From Patescibacteria group bacterium (GTDB taxonomy: Bacteria > Patescibacteriota > Minisyncoccia > UBA6257 > HR35), in the NCBI GenBank assembly GCA_025060085.1, contig JANXCM010000025.1:1-7831 (forward strand): a DNA stretch of 7,831 bases. Direction: 5' to 3'. The notes beneath the pieces were generated by a model. The model saw only the letters and a list, made by a program, of their open reading frames with translations, made no database searches and had not been told where the DNA came from. Of the stretch, positions 1 through 6,714 are shown piece after piece (positions within the stretch are counted from its first letter, which is position 1; each line of letters starts with the position of its first letter). The translations under genes were made by a program, and so were the position numbers.

Positions 1-263
1 GCTAACCTCTCTCTGTTAACAAGATTAGCACGTATCAAACTCATTTCCCCCTCTTCAAAGTGATGAAAATTTTTATAGATAAAAGATGAAGTAACAGTTT
101 GGATAACTGAATCCCCTAAAAATTCTAATCTTTCATTATCTTTATATGGATGCTGGGGGTAAAGATAAAGATAGCTTTTATGAGTTAAAGCTTCATAAAA
201 TAATGATGGATTTTTAATTTGTAAATTAAGTTTTGCCTCTAAAACTTTTAAATCCAAATTCAT
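1..263 (-). CDS. rnc: Ribonuclease III, N-terminal part (gene cut by window edge)
   Basis: This is the first 87 codons of RNase III, the double-strand-specific endoribonuclease that processes rRNA precursors and other structured RNAs. I translated it by hand. It contains the family signature NERLEFLGDSVI at residues 43-54, with the metal-binding acidic residues E44, E47 and D51 in the same spacing as E. coli E38, E41 and D45. Further on it has EEGEMSLIRANLVNRERL, matching the family's EGELTxxRAxLVNxxxL block. The second catalytic acidic pair and the dsRNA-binding domain lie beyond the left edge. The ATG at 263-261 overlaps the nusB stop (ATGA, 4-base overlap), so the two are probably translationally coupled. 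There is no Shine-Dalgarno sequence. The assignment is secure. Confidence 0.95.
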   Translation of the reverse strand, partial: MNLDLKVLEAKLNLQIKNPSLFYEALTHKSYLYLYPQHPYKDNERLEFLGDSVIQTVTSSFIYKNFHHFEEGEMSLIRANLVNRERL

Positions 264-694
264 TTAGACTTATTTTTACTAAAAATATTCTCGTAAACTG
301 TTGCCAAAACACCGTTAATAAATTTAGCAGTGGCCTTAGTTCCAAAATTTTTAGATAATTCAATTGCTTCGTTAATCACTACTCTAGATGGAACACTGGA
401 ATCATTTTTTAATAATTCATAAGTGGCTAATCTTAAAATACTTTTTTCTAAAAGAGGAACATTTTCGTAGGGAAGAGACTTAATAGAGTTACATAAAATT
501 TGATCAATTTCTTCTATTTTTTCCATTACTCCCCTTAAAAGTTCTCTACCAAATTCAGGTTCATCGATATCTTGACCAAATTCTGAAAGGTTCCTTTCAA
601 AAATTTCGAAAGATTTTTCTTTTGGATAATTATTAAATTGCCACTCATATAAAGTCTGCATTACAATTATTCTCGAAAGATGTCTCGTGGCCAT
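260..694 (-). CDS. nusB: Transcription antitermination / rRNA maturation factor NusB
   Basis: NusB is an all-helical RNA-binding protein. With S10 (NusE) it binds boxA in rRNA leaders, suppressing Rho termination and helping rRNA assembly. The 144-residue length is normal for the family. Recognisable blocks are the N-terminal R-x-x-x-x-Q-x-L-Y-E-W helix (residues 4-18), the LPYENVPLLEKSILRLATYEL helix region (about 74-94), and the strongly conserved C-terminal block VVINEAIELSKNFGT followed by KFINGVLATV (about 105-132). It sits 11 bases after rpmF and overlaps the rnc start by 4 bases, so rpmF-nusB-rnc is very likely one operon. No Shine-Dalgarno precedes the ATG. The 11-base spacer to rpmF is exactly one copy of a tandem duplication, listed separately. 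Confidence 0.95.
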   Translation of the reverse strand: MATRHLSRIIVMQTLYEWQFNNYPKEKSFEIFERNLSEFGQDIDEPEFGRELLRGVMEKIEEIDQILCNSIKSLPYENVPLLEKSILRLATYELLKNDSSVPSRVVINEAIELSKNFGTKATAKFINGVLATVYENIFSKNKSK

Positions 695-695
695 C

Positions 696-717
696 TATTT
701 TTTAGCTATTTTTTAGC
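696..717 (-). repeat. 11-bp perfect tandem duplication at the rpmF/nusB junction
   Basis: The 11-mer tattttttagc (plus strand) occurs at 696-706 and again at 707-717 with no mismatch. On the minus strand the first copy encodes the last codons and TAG stop of rpmF, and the second copy forms the whole spacer to the nusB ATG. Removing one copy would put the TAG directly against the ATG (TAGATG). This suggests a recent slippage duplication that separated two formerly abutting genes. The duplication is seen directly; its history is inferred. Confidence 0.8.
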
Positions 718-909
718 TTTTGGTTTTTTCTCTTTCTTTTCTAAATATTTTCTACCTTTATAAAAACCACAATTAACGCAGATGCGATGAGGTAAAGTTA
801 GCTCACCACACTCTTTACATTTCACTAAATTTACCGGTTTTAAAATTTCTTTTTGAAATCTTCTCTTTCTAGACCGAGAATAGGAAAGTCTTTTTGCTGG
901 TACTACCAT
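706..909 (-). CDS. rpmF: 50S ribosomal protein L32 (bL32)
   Basis: This 67-residue basic protein begins MVVPAKRLSYSRSRKRR, the usual L32 opening (V-P-x-x-R-x-S-x-S-R-x-x-x-R-R). It carries a zinc ribbon with C31-x-x-C34 and C44-x-x-C47, so it is the Zn-binding (C+) form. The tail is lysine-rich (KKEKKPKAKK). L32 lies near the peptidyl transferase region of the large subunit. It is first in a tight leftward cluster with nusB and rnc. A TATAAT box lies 23 bases upstream of the ATG. The stop is TAG. No Shine-Dalgarno is present; the sequence before the start is runs of A and T. Confidence 0.96.
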   Translation of the reverse strand: MVVPAKRLSYSRSRKRRFQKEILKPVNLVKCKECGELTLPHRICVNCGFYKGRKYLEKKEKKPKAKK

Positions 910-932
910 CTTTAAATTTTAAATTTATTTTT

Positions 933-938
933 ATTATA
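933..938 (-). promoter_or_regulatory. Candidate -10 element for the rpmF-nusB-rnc operon
   Basis: The minus strand reads TATAAT here, 23 bases before the rpmF ATG, in the 59-bp gap after ndk. No convincing -35 lies 16-18 bp upstream. In sequence this AT-rich such hexamers arise by chance, so position is the only real support. Transcription could also continue from ndk, since no terminator hairpin is visible in the gap. Confidence 0.3.
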
Positions 939-968
939 AATAATACCAAAGAAAATTTAATAAATTTT

Positions 969-1550
969 TTAATTTAGAAGTTCTTTTGAAGTAAACCATA
1001 TTTTTAATTCAAAATTTGCTTCTTGAATATTACCTGAAGCATGGATTAAATTTTTTAAAGCTCTTTTTTCCAAATTGGCTACAATAGGAGAATCTATTGA
1101 AAAATCTCCTCTGATAGTTCCTGGTGGGGCCTTATATGGAAGTGTTGGTCCGATAATCTTTCTAACAACCTCAACAGCATGATTACCCTCTAGGGCAATT
1201 TTAACTATTGGACCAGAACACATAAAATCAATTAACCATCTTCTAACCATTAAGCCCAATTCGAAAATATTATTTACACCTAAGTCTTTTTTTAAATCAA
1301 ATTTTAGATTATTTTCTTCACAACTACGAATAAAATTATTACCTAAATTCTCTATCCAATTTTTTGTTTTAGGATAATGCCTATCAATTTGATTTTTAGA
1401 AGCTCTTACAATCCCTAAGCCTACTATCTTTAAACCACATTTTTCAAAACGATTAATTATCTCTCCTACCAAACCCCTTTCCACCCCATCTGGTTTGATA
1501 AGAACTAAAGTTCTCTCTTTTTTAAATTTTTGGAGATTATTTCTGATCAT
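969..1550 (-). CDS. ndk: Nucleoside diphosphate kinase, long form with internal insertion
   Basis: Ndk transfers the gamma phosphate of ATP to other nucleoside diphosphates through a phosphohistidine. The family core is clear: TLVLIKPDGVERGLVGEII from residue 14 (K19 is the conserved lysine), SGPIVKIALEGNHAVEVVRKIIGPT (112-136), PGTIRGDF (143-150) and the catalytic loop NLIHASG with H170. R130, T136, R147, N167 and the glutamate 11 residues after the histidine (E181) fit canonical active-site positions. The protein is 193 residues, against the usual 130-150. About 45 extra residues lie between the HY at 58-59 and the SGP at 112, including FDLKKDLGVNNIFELG. Similar long Ndks are known to me from CPR bacteria and some archaea. 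The usual HGSDS after the active histidine is HASGN. The gene follows rnpB by 23 bases with no visible terminator between them. Confidence 0.93.
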   Translation of the reverse strand: MIRNNLQKFKKERTLVLIKPDGVERGLVGEIINRFEKCGLKIVGLGIVRASKNQIDRHYPKTKNWIENLGNNFIRSCEENNLKFDLKKDLGVNNIFELGLMVRRWLIDFMCSGPIVKIALEGNHAVEVVRKIIGPTLPYKAPPGTIRGDFSIDSPIVANLEKRALKNLIHASGNIQEANFELKIWFTSKELLN

Positions 1551-1573
1551 TTATTATTATTAATCTATTATTA

Positions 1574-1941
1574 GATGGTAAAGCTATAAGCCGGATTCTG
1601 TACTTCTTAAAGGAAGTGGCAATCATTTATCTAGCTTCTGAATTTCTTCAGAAGTCAAGCGGCACTCTCCATTGAGTAATGGAGCACGGCCTTGCATCCC
1701 AAGAAAAGAAAACCATCTTAAAGTATTACTACTTTAAGAAAGAAGGTAGCTAAACTATGACTAGTTTAACACCCCTCAACTTTTCACCTTTCCCCTAAAG
1801 GGGTAGTATTGTCTCTGTGGTCTTCTTTTAGCTATTACTAGCTACTTGATTTTCCCAAGTCTTTTTGGGGGATGTCCGGACTTTCCTCCTCAAAAAATAA
1901 AAATTTAAAAATTCTTTGAGGCGATTGCCGGCTTTACCATC
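1574..1941 (-). ncRNA. rnpB: RNase P RNA (M1-type, type A-like with reduced P15 region)
   Basis: This is the catalytic RNA of RNase P, which removes 5' leaders from pre-tRNAs. The ends are fixed by a perfect 11-bp P1 helix: GATGGTAAAGC at the 5' end pairs with GCTTTACCATC at the 3' end. Next comes P2 (GGCAATC with GATTGCC). The universal core GAGGAAAGTCCGGAC lies at about 1874-1888, and its partner ACAGAATCCGGCTTAT at about 1586-1601. P3 is CTCAAA/TTTGAG around a nearly pure A/T interior. P18 is a hairpin (CTTCTGAA/TTCAGAAG) capped by a GAAA tetraloop, as expected for L18 docking. GCAAGGCC is present. The P15-P17 segment is collapsed to one short hairpin (CTCCATT/AATGGAG) without the usual GGU strand. 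The RNA is about 368 nt, close to the 377 nt of E. coli. Confidence 0.96.
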
Positions 1942-1950
1942 TTATTTTTA

Positions 1951-1959
1951 ATTATAACA
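1951..1959 (-). promoter_or_regulatory. Extended -10 promoter of rnpB
   Basis: The minus strand reads TGTTATAAT, a perfect extended -10 element (TGnTATAAT). It ends 9 bases before the predicted first base of RNase P RNA at 1941. No good -35 is visible and that position falls in the 3' end of livF, but extended -10 promoters can work without one. It lies in the 28-bp gap between the livF stop and rnpB, so rnpB can be expressed independently of the liv genes. Confidence 0.65.
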
Positions 1960-1969
1960 TATATTTTCT

Positions 1970-2671
1970 TTAACCACCTAAATAAACTTTTTGAATTAAG
2001 GGATGAGATAAAATTTCTTTTCCGCCGAATAAAACCTCTTTTCCTGATTTTAATAAATAAATCCTATCAGCAATTTCACAAGCTTTTTTTGCATTTTGTT
2101 CAACTAATAAAATAGAAATACCTAAATTTTTAATTTCTAAAATTTTATTGAAAATTTCTTTTTGAATTTTAGGAGATAAACCTAAAGAAGGTTCGTCTAA
2201 AAGCAAAAGTTCTGGATCAGTAATTAAACCCCTTGCTAAAACTAACATCTGTTGTTCACCCCCAGAAAGAACATCGGCTATTAAATTTAATTTTTTTTTC
2301 AAATGAGGAAATTCTTCCAAAATTCTATCTTTTTTTTGTTTTAACAATTCGTTATCTAAAATAAAACCTCCCATCAATAAATTTTCTTCCACAGTTAGAT
2401 TAGGAAAAATTACTCTTCCTTGAGGAACATAACTTATTCCTAATCGAATTAAATCATGTCTAGAAATTTTTTTTAGTTTTTGGTTTTTAAATATTATTTC
2501 ACCTTCATAAATTGCAGCTATTTTAAAAATACTTTTCAAAACAGTACTTTTCCCTGCTCCATTAGGTCCGATCAAAACAACAATCTCTCCTCTATTAACT
2601 TCAATATTTACTCCTTTTAAAACAGGAAATTTTCCATAGCCGGCAGATAAATTTTTAATTTGAAGAAGCAT
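1970..2671 (-). CDS. livF: Branched-chain amino acid ABC transporter ATP-binding protein LivF
   Basis: This is one of two cytoplasmic ATPases that power the Liv permease. All ABC motifs are present in 233 residues: Walker A GPNGAGKS (35-42), Q-loop Q84 in YVPQGR, signature LSGGE (135-139) and Walker B LLLLDE (155-160). The H-loop position reads VEQNA (190-194). That substitution of Gln for the switch His is usual for LivF, and together with the short length and the YVPQGR..FPNLTVEENL block it separates LivF from LivG. The gene is last in the binding protein-livH-livF run, 30 bases after livH and 28 bases before rnpB. No Shine-Dalgarno and no terminator are seen, so readthrough into rnpB is possible. 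Confidence 0.93.
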   Translation of the reverse strand: MLLQIKNLSAGYGKFPVLKGVNIEVNRGEIVVLIGPNGAGKSTVLKSIFKIAAIYEGEIIFKNQKLKKISRHDLIRLGISYVPQGRVIFPNLTVEENLLMGGFILDNELLKQKKDRILEEFPHLKKKLNLIADVLSGGEQQMLVLARGLITDPELLLLDEPSLGLSPKIQKEIFNKILEIKNLGISILLVEQNAKKACEIADRIYLLKSGKEVLFGGKEILSHPLIQKVYLGG

Positions 2672-2701
2672 TTTTAAATAAATTAAATTTTTGATTATCT
2701 C

Positions 2702-3580
2702 TCAACCACTCATTTCTTCTCTCGTCTTTTTACCAAACATTCCTTTTGGCTTGAAAATTAAAAATAAAAATAAAATAATAAAAGTAATGCCATCTTTAAA
2801 AGCACTTGGCAAGAAAAGAACACTAATATTTTCAATAAAACCTAATAAGAATCCACCGAAGATTGATCCTGGTAAAAATTCTAACCCACCAATAATAGCT
2901 GAAGTGAAGGCTTTAATAGTTAAATTTGTTCCTGCTGTGGGTTCTAAGTTATATTCAATTCCATACAAAATTCCGCCGATAGCAGCAATAAGGGAAGTAA
3001 AAATTAAAATTTTTCTAAAAATATCTTCTTTATTAACCCCCAAAATCTCTGCCATCAAAGGATTAGAAATTAATGACCTAATAACTAATCCATAGCGTGA
3101 CTTATAGATTGAAAAGAAGGTAATAACAAGAAAAGATAATGAGATAAAAATAACTATCAACTGGATAAGAGTAAGACTTGAATTAAAAAAATTAAAAGTT
3201 ATGTTTTCAAACGGTAAAGAAATTGATTTTATATTTGGTCCAAAGATAGCTAAAAGTAAATTTTCTAAAAATATCCCTAAAGCTAATCCTAAGATTAACA
3301 TAATCACAGAACCAGCTTTTCTTTCTCTAAATTTTCTTAAAAGAAAAAAATCTATTAACAAACCTAAAATAATTAAAACTAGAAAAGATAAAATTATTCC
3401 TAAACTAAAAGGCAAATTAATAGAATTAAATAAATAAAGAAAATAACCAGCAAAAATAGCAAAGGCTCCATAGAAAAAGGGAATAAATTTAAAGGTATTA
3501 TATAGGAGAGAAAAACCTAAGGCAATTAAGGCATATAAACCACCGGTAATAAAACTATTGATAATTACCTGGAGAATCAT
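2702..3580 (-). CDS. livH: Branched-chain amino acid ABC transporter permease LivH
   Basis: This is one of the two integral membrane permeases of the Liv/HAAT family. The 292 residues are mostly hydrophobic, with about eight membrane segments. The N-terminus (NSFITGGLYALIALGFSLLY) is the typical LivH opening. The cytoplasmic loop that contacts the ATPase is SRYGLVIRSLISNPLMAEILGVN (about 164-186), equivalent to the family's G-x-A-x-R-A-x-x-x-N-x-x-x-A-x-x-x-G-I block. The C-terminal half has FTSAIIGGLEFLPGSIFGGFLLG, matching the conserved A-x-x-G-G-x-x-S-x-x-G-A-x-x-G-G-x-x-L-G stretch. It starts 9 bases after the binding-protein stop and ends in TGA, which argues against TGA recoding. No Shine-Dalgarno is visible. 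Confidence 0.93.
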   Translation of the reverse strand: MILQVIINSFITGGLYALIALGFSLLYNTFKFIPFFYGAFAIFAGYFLYLFNSINLPFSLGIILSFLVLIILGLLIDFFLLRKFRERKAGSVIMLILGLALGIFLENLLLAIFGPNIKSISLPFENITFNFFNSSLTLIQLIVIFISLSFLVITFFSIYKSRYGLVIRSLISNPLMAEILGVNKEDIFRKILIFTSLIAAIGGILYGIEYNLEPTAGTNLTIKAFTSAIIGGLEFLPGSIFGGFLLGFIENISVLFLPSAFKDGITFIILFLFLIFKPKGMFGKKTREEMSG

Positions 3581-3589
3581 TAAAAAGTA

Positions 3590-4768
3590 TTATTGATATT
3601 TTTCTGCTTTCTTATTTTTGATGACTTTTACCTCAAAAACAGCTGATTTGAGATCACCATTTTCATCAAATTCAATTAGGGGAGAAGAAATTCCCTTATA
3701 AGAAATTGTTTTTAGTGCTTCCTTTATTGCTTGTCTCTCAATTTTTCCTGCTTTTTGAATAGCCTCAGCGATAATTTTTACTGAATCATAGGCCATCGGA
3801 GCAGTAATTTTTTCTGATTTCTTACCAGTAACTTCTAAAACTCTCTTTTGAAAATCTTCCGGATTATTAACTATTGCCACTGTATACATTACCCCTTCGG
3901 CGAAATCACTTTTTATCACTTCATCTGCATCGAAAGCATCACCGCCTATAACTGGAATTTTTAATCTTGATTCTTTAATTTGCTTAATGGCTACTACACC
4001 CCCAGCCATATAAAGGGGAAGATAGATTGCTTCAGGTTTTTTTGCTTTTATTTTACTAATCACACTTCTAAAATCTTTATCTTCTTGTGTTACTCCTTCA
4101 TCAAAAACTATTTCTCCTCCTAATGATTTAAATTTTTCTACAAATACATCCCTTAAGCCTTGACCCCAATCATTTTTAACATATAAGACAGCGATTTTCT
4201 TTTTATTCAATTTGTTAAAAATAAAATCAGCAGCAAATTGACCTTGAAAAGCATCTGAAGGATAAATTCTAAAAATATAGTCTCCTATTTTTGTCAAATG
4301 GGGCGCAGATGCCCATCTAATTATCACAGGTACACCTCCATTTTGAGCAAGAGGTAAAGATGGTCCAGCAGAGGCAGAACAATCTGGGCCAGTAATAGCT
4401 ATTACTTTATCAACATTAACCAATTTATTCATGGCATCAACTCCCTTATTTGAACATTGATCATCTTCAACAACTAATTCTAATTTTCTACCTAAAACTC
4501 CACCGGCTTCATTAATTTCTTTAACAGCTAACTCTGCTCCTGCCAGCCCTGGTTCACCAATACTAGCTGCTTCCCCAGTTAAAGGACCAATATAACCAAT
4601 TTTAATTGGTTCTGTAGGGGCAGGCTGATTTTTTAATTGATTATTTTGGATATTCAAATTTTGATTTTGAAAAACAGCTTTATTAACAATTAACCAATAA
4701 CTCAAAATTCCAATTATAACCACTATGGCTAAAGCGATTACAGTAATAAAAATATTTTTTTTGTTCAT
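3590..4768 (-). CDS. Membrane-anchored branched-chain amino acid binding protein (LivJ/LivK type)
   Basis: This is the extracytoplasmic receptor of the transporter, 392 residues with a type I periplasmic-binding fold. Residues 1-5 are basic (MNKKN), 6-28 form one hydrophobic helix, and 31-52 are a Gln/Asn/Pro-rich linker. There is no lipobox cysteine, so it is probably held by an uncleaved N-terminal helix. The mature domain starts PIKIGYIGPLTGEAASIG (54-71), followed by GAELAVKEINEAGGVLGRKLELV. C105 (DDQCSN) and C130 (GPDCSA) are 25 residues apart, as are the two cysteines that form the disulfide of E. coli LIV-binding protein. Residues 125-160 (ITGPDCSASAGPSLPLAQ, then VPVI) are the usual hinge/ligand region. 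Specificity (Leu/Ile/Val against other amino acids or amides) cannot be read from the sequence. It is first in the second liv block; livH follows after 9 bases. Confidence 0.9.
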   Translation of the reverse strand: MNKKNIFITVIALAIVVIIGILSYWLIVNKAVFQNQNLNIQNNQLKNQPAPTEPIKIGYIGPLTGEAASIGEPGLAGAELAVKEINEAGGVLGRKLELVVEDDQCSNKGVDAMNKLVNVDKVIAITGPDCSASAGPSLPLAQNGGVPVIIRWASAPHLTKIGDYIFRIYPSDAFQGQFAADFIFNKLNKKKIAVLYVKNDWGQGLRDVFVEKFKSLGGEIVFDEGVTQEDKDFRSVISKIKAKKPEAIYLPLYMAGGVVAIKQIKESRLKIPVIGGDAFDADEVIKSDFAEGVMYTVAIVNNPEDFQKRVLEVTGKKSEKITAPMAYDSVKIIAEAIQKAGKIERQAIKEALKTISYKGISSPLIEFDENGDLKSAVFEVKVIKNKKAEKYQ

Positions 4769-4927
4769 TTTAAATTTTTAATGAATTTTAATTTATTAAT
4801 CGTTGTCGACCTTAAAATTTTTTATATGTAATTTAGTAATTTATTATATATTTTTAAATAAATTATATTTAAAATTTTAAATTTTAAAATTATACAAAAA
4901 AAGATAACCTAAATTAAAATAAAACAT
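4769..4927 (-). promoter_or_regulatory. 159-bp AT-only gap between livG and the binding-protein gene; candidate promoter
   Basis: This stretch is almost pure A/T apart from a small GTCGAC-containing patch near 4801-4812. On the minus strand TATAAT occurs at 4894-4889 (directly preceded by TG) and again at 4848-4843, but neither has a recognisable -35. No GC-rich terminator hairpin follows livG. A separate promoter here would allow the binding protein, livH and livF to be expressed at a higher level than livM-livG; readthrough from livG is equally compatible. Repeated AAATTTT blocks (about 4868-4890) are low-complexity. Confidence 0.35.
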
Positions 4928-5671
4928 TCATTCCGCTCCTAAATAAGAGTCCAAAACTTTAGGATTATTTTTAATTATTTTAGGCTCTCCTTCTGCAACC
5001 AATTTACCTTCTGACATCACAAAAACATAATCACTAATATCCATAACAAAATTCATATCATGTTCAATTAATAAAATAGTATCACCATTTTCTCTTCTTT
5101 TTCTTAATATTTCTCTAATTATTTCTCTAATTTCAAGATTAACACCAGCGACGGGTTCATCTAGCATTAAAATTTCATGATGTTTTAAAATTGCTCTAGT
5201 AAGTTCTAATAATTTTGCTTGACCATAAGAAATCTCACTTGCCTTGGCTGAAAATTCACGAGTAAATTTAATCTCATTTAAAAATTCTTTAATAATTTCT
5301 ATTTTTTCTTTCTCATACTTTTTTTTAAATTGCCAAAATCTAAAAATATTTTCATAAGGTGAGTCGAAAGATAAAAGTAAATTATCTTTTAAATTAAGAT
5401 TTTTAAAATTTCTTGTCAATTGAAAAGTACGAGAAAGGTAAGAAGCTCTTTGCCATATATCAAAATTTGTTATTTCTTCTCCTCTAAAAATTATTTTGCC
5501 TTCGTCAGGTAAAATAAAACCGCTAATAATATTAAACAAAGTTGTTTTCCCTGCTCCGTTAGGACCAATCAAAGAATAAATTTTTCCCTCTTCAATTTCT
5601 AAACTTACTTCATCTACTGCTTTAATTCCTCCAAAGCTTTTGCTAATTTTTTTTAATTCTAAAAGATTCAT
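4928..5671 (-). CDS. livG: Branched-chain amino acid ABC transporter ATP-binding protein LivG
   Basis: This is the second ATPase of the Liv system, 247 residues. Motifs: Walker A GPNGAGKT (36-43), Q84 in RTFQLTRNF, and the signature ISYGQ (147-151), where Tyr replaces the first Gly of LSGGQ as is common in LivG. Walker B is ILMLDE (167-172), followed by PVAGVN, a LivG hallmark. The switch histidine is H204 in LLIEHDM. The RTFQ..NL..NL segment and the insertion rich in Lys/Glu (about 105-140) are usual for LivG, though LivG of other bacteria is often slightly longer. The gene begins 15 bases after livM and ends in TGA. It and livM are separated from the other liv genes by the 159-bp gap. Confidence 0.93.
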   Translation of the reverse strand: MNLLELKKISKSFGGIKAVDEVSLEIEEGKIYSLIGPNGAGKTTLFNIISGFILPDEGKIIFRGEEITNFDIWQRASYLSRTFQLTRNFKNLNLKDNLLLSFDSPYENIFRFWQFKKKYEKEKIEIIKEFLNEIKFTREFSAKASEISYGQAKLLELTRAILKHHEILMLDEPVAGVNLEIREIIREILRKRRENGDTILLIEHDMNFVMDISDYVFVMSEGKLVAEGEPKIIKNNPKVLDSYLGAE

Positions 5672-5686
5672 TCTAAAGTAAGTATT

Positions 5687-6565
5687 TTAAGACAAATCAA
5701 TTTTCCCAAAGATTCCCTTTGGTCTAAACCACAAAATTATTATAATTATTAATGAATAAATAATTTGCCTCAAAGCACCTACCAAATAGGAAGGTAGGGG
5801 TAAAAATCTTAGACTTTCTGGAATAATAATTAAGAGAAATGTTCCCAATAAAGCTCCTCTATTATCAGCTAAACCTCCTAAAAATAGTGCTGAAAGTATA
5901 AAGATTAAATCACCTAAACCAAAACTGTAAGGATCAAGATAGCTAAGATAGTGAGCATATAGTATTCCAGCCAAAGATGATAAGAGACCACTAATTCCCA
6001 AAACTAAACTTTTGATTCTCAACGGATTTCTACCTAAAACAGAGATAGCTAATTCATCATCTCTCAATGCTTGAATTGATCTACCTAAGGGTGAAAAGAT
6101 TAATTTTTGAAGGAATAAATAGACAATAAAGGTTATTAAGTAATAAAAAATAAAAATTTCTATTAAGCTTTCAATTTGAAAAAATAAAAATTTTGGTTTA
6201 GGAATGCTGGGCAAACCTAAAGCACCTCGAGTTAAACTTTCCCAATTTAAAGCCAAAGTGAAAACAATAAAAGTAAAGCCAAAAGTTACTAAAGCTAAAT
6301 AATCTCCTCTTAATTTATTTGTAATTTTTGAAATTATCCAACCAACTAAGTAACCTAAAATTAAGGTGATAACAAAAATTACTCCAAAAGGTAAATTTGT
6401 TTTTAATGACAAAAGTGAAGAAGTGTAAGCACCTATTAAAGCTAACCCTGGCAAAGCCAAATTGAATAAACCTCCATAACCTAAAGAAAGATTAGATGAT
6501 AAAACTAAAAGAGAATAAATTGAAAAAATTATTCCTAGATGAAAAAAATAATTAAAAATTTCCAT
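5687..6565 (-). CDS. livM: Branched-chain amino acid ABC transporter permease LivM
   Basis: This is the partner permease of LivH, 292 residues with about eight or nine membrane helices. LivM markers are NLSLGYGGLFNLALPG (25-40), GDYLALVTFGF (88-98), LTRGALGLPSIP (111-122; the family usually has LTGG-x-x-G), and the ATPase-contact loop SPLGRSIQALRDDELAISVLG (about 159-179). The C-terminal ALFLGGLADNRGALLGTFLL and the final FRPKGIFG also fit. E. coli LivM is much longer because of an N-terminal extension; this length is typical of other bacteria. It is the first gene of the leftward liv run. Upstream lies the long intergenic region with the GC-rich structured island, whose terminator-like end is about 100 bases before this ATG. 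There is no Shine-Dalgarno; the start is preceded by TTTTAAATTT. Confidence 0.93.
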   Translation of the reverse strand: MEIFNYFFHLGIIFSIYSLLVLSSNLSLGYGGLFNLALPGLALIGAYTSSLLSLKTNLPFGVIFVITLILGYLVGWIISKITNKLRGDYLALVTFGFTFIVFTLALNWESLTRGALGLPSIPKPKFLFFQIESLIEIFIFYYLITFIVYLFLQKLIFSPLGRSIQALRDDELAISVLGRNPLRIKSLVLGISGLLSSLAGILYAHYLSYLDPYSFGLGDLIFILSALFLGGLADNRGALLGTFLLIIIPESLRFLPLPSYLVGALRQIIYSLIIIIILWFRPKGIFGKIDLS

Positions 6566-6661
6566 AAATTTAAAATAAAAAATTTAAGTAGAATTTATAT
6601 AAATTATATTATTTTAAAAAATTATGGAATCAATTAATTAAATTTTAAGTAATAATTCTTT

Positions 6662-6714
6662 AAATAAAAATAAAAAAGAGGGTGGCGGGTAAAGGAGAGC
6701 AAACCCCACCACCC
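6662..6714 (-). terminator. Intrinsic terminator reading leftward, upstream of livM
   Basis: On the minus strand GGGTGG (6714-6709) and GGGT (6706-6703) pair with ACCC (6690-6687) and CCACCC (6685-6680). The 10-bp, GC-rich stem is interrupted by one small internal loop and closed by a 12-base loop. It is followed by TC and then TTTTTTATTTTTATTT. This is the canonical layout of a Rho-independent terminator and the clearest one in the window. It would stop minus-strand transcripts about 100 bases before livM, so it either ends a small RNA or attenuates the liv operon. Confidence 0.7.

Noticed and set aside
2691..3095. Plus-strand open frame of 134 codons
   Set aside because: It lies opposite livH, whose protein is clearly a permease. 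The translated sequence is low-complexity Lys/Ile/Pro and typical of an antisense shadow in AT-rich DNA.
3201..3437. Plus-strand open frame of 78 codons
   Set aside because: It is antisense to livH, lysine-rich and without family features.
4861..4895. Repeated AAATTTT blocks as a CRISPR or iteron array
   Set aside because: They are low-complexity A/T with no regular repeat-spacer structure, and similar strings occur before several starts.
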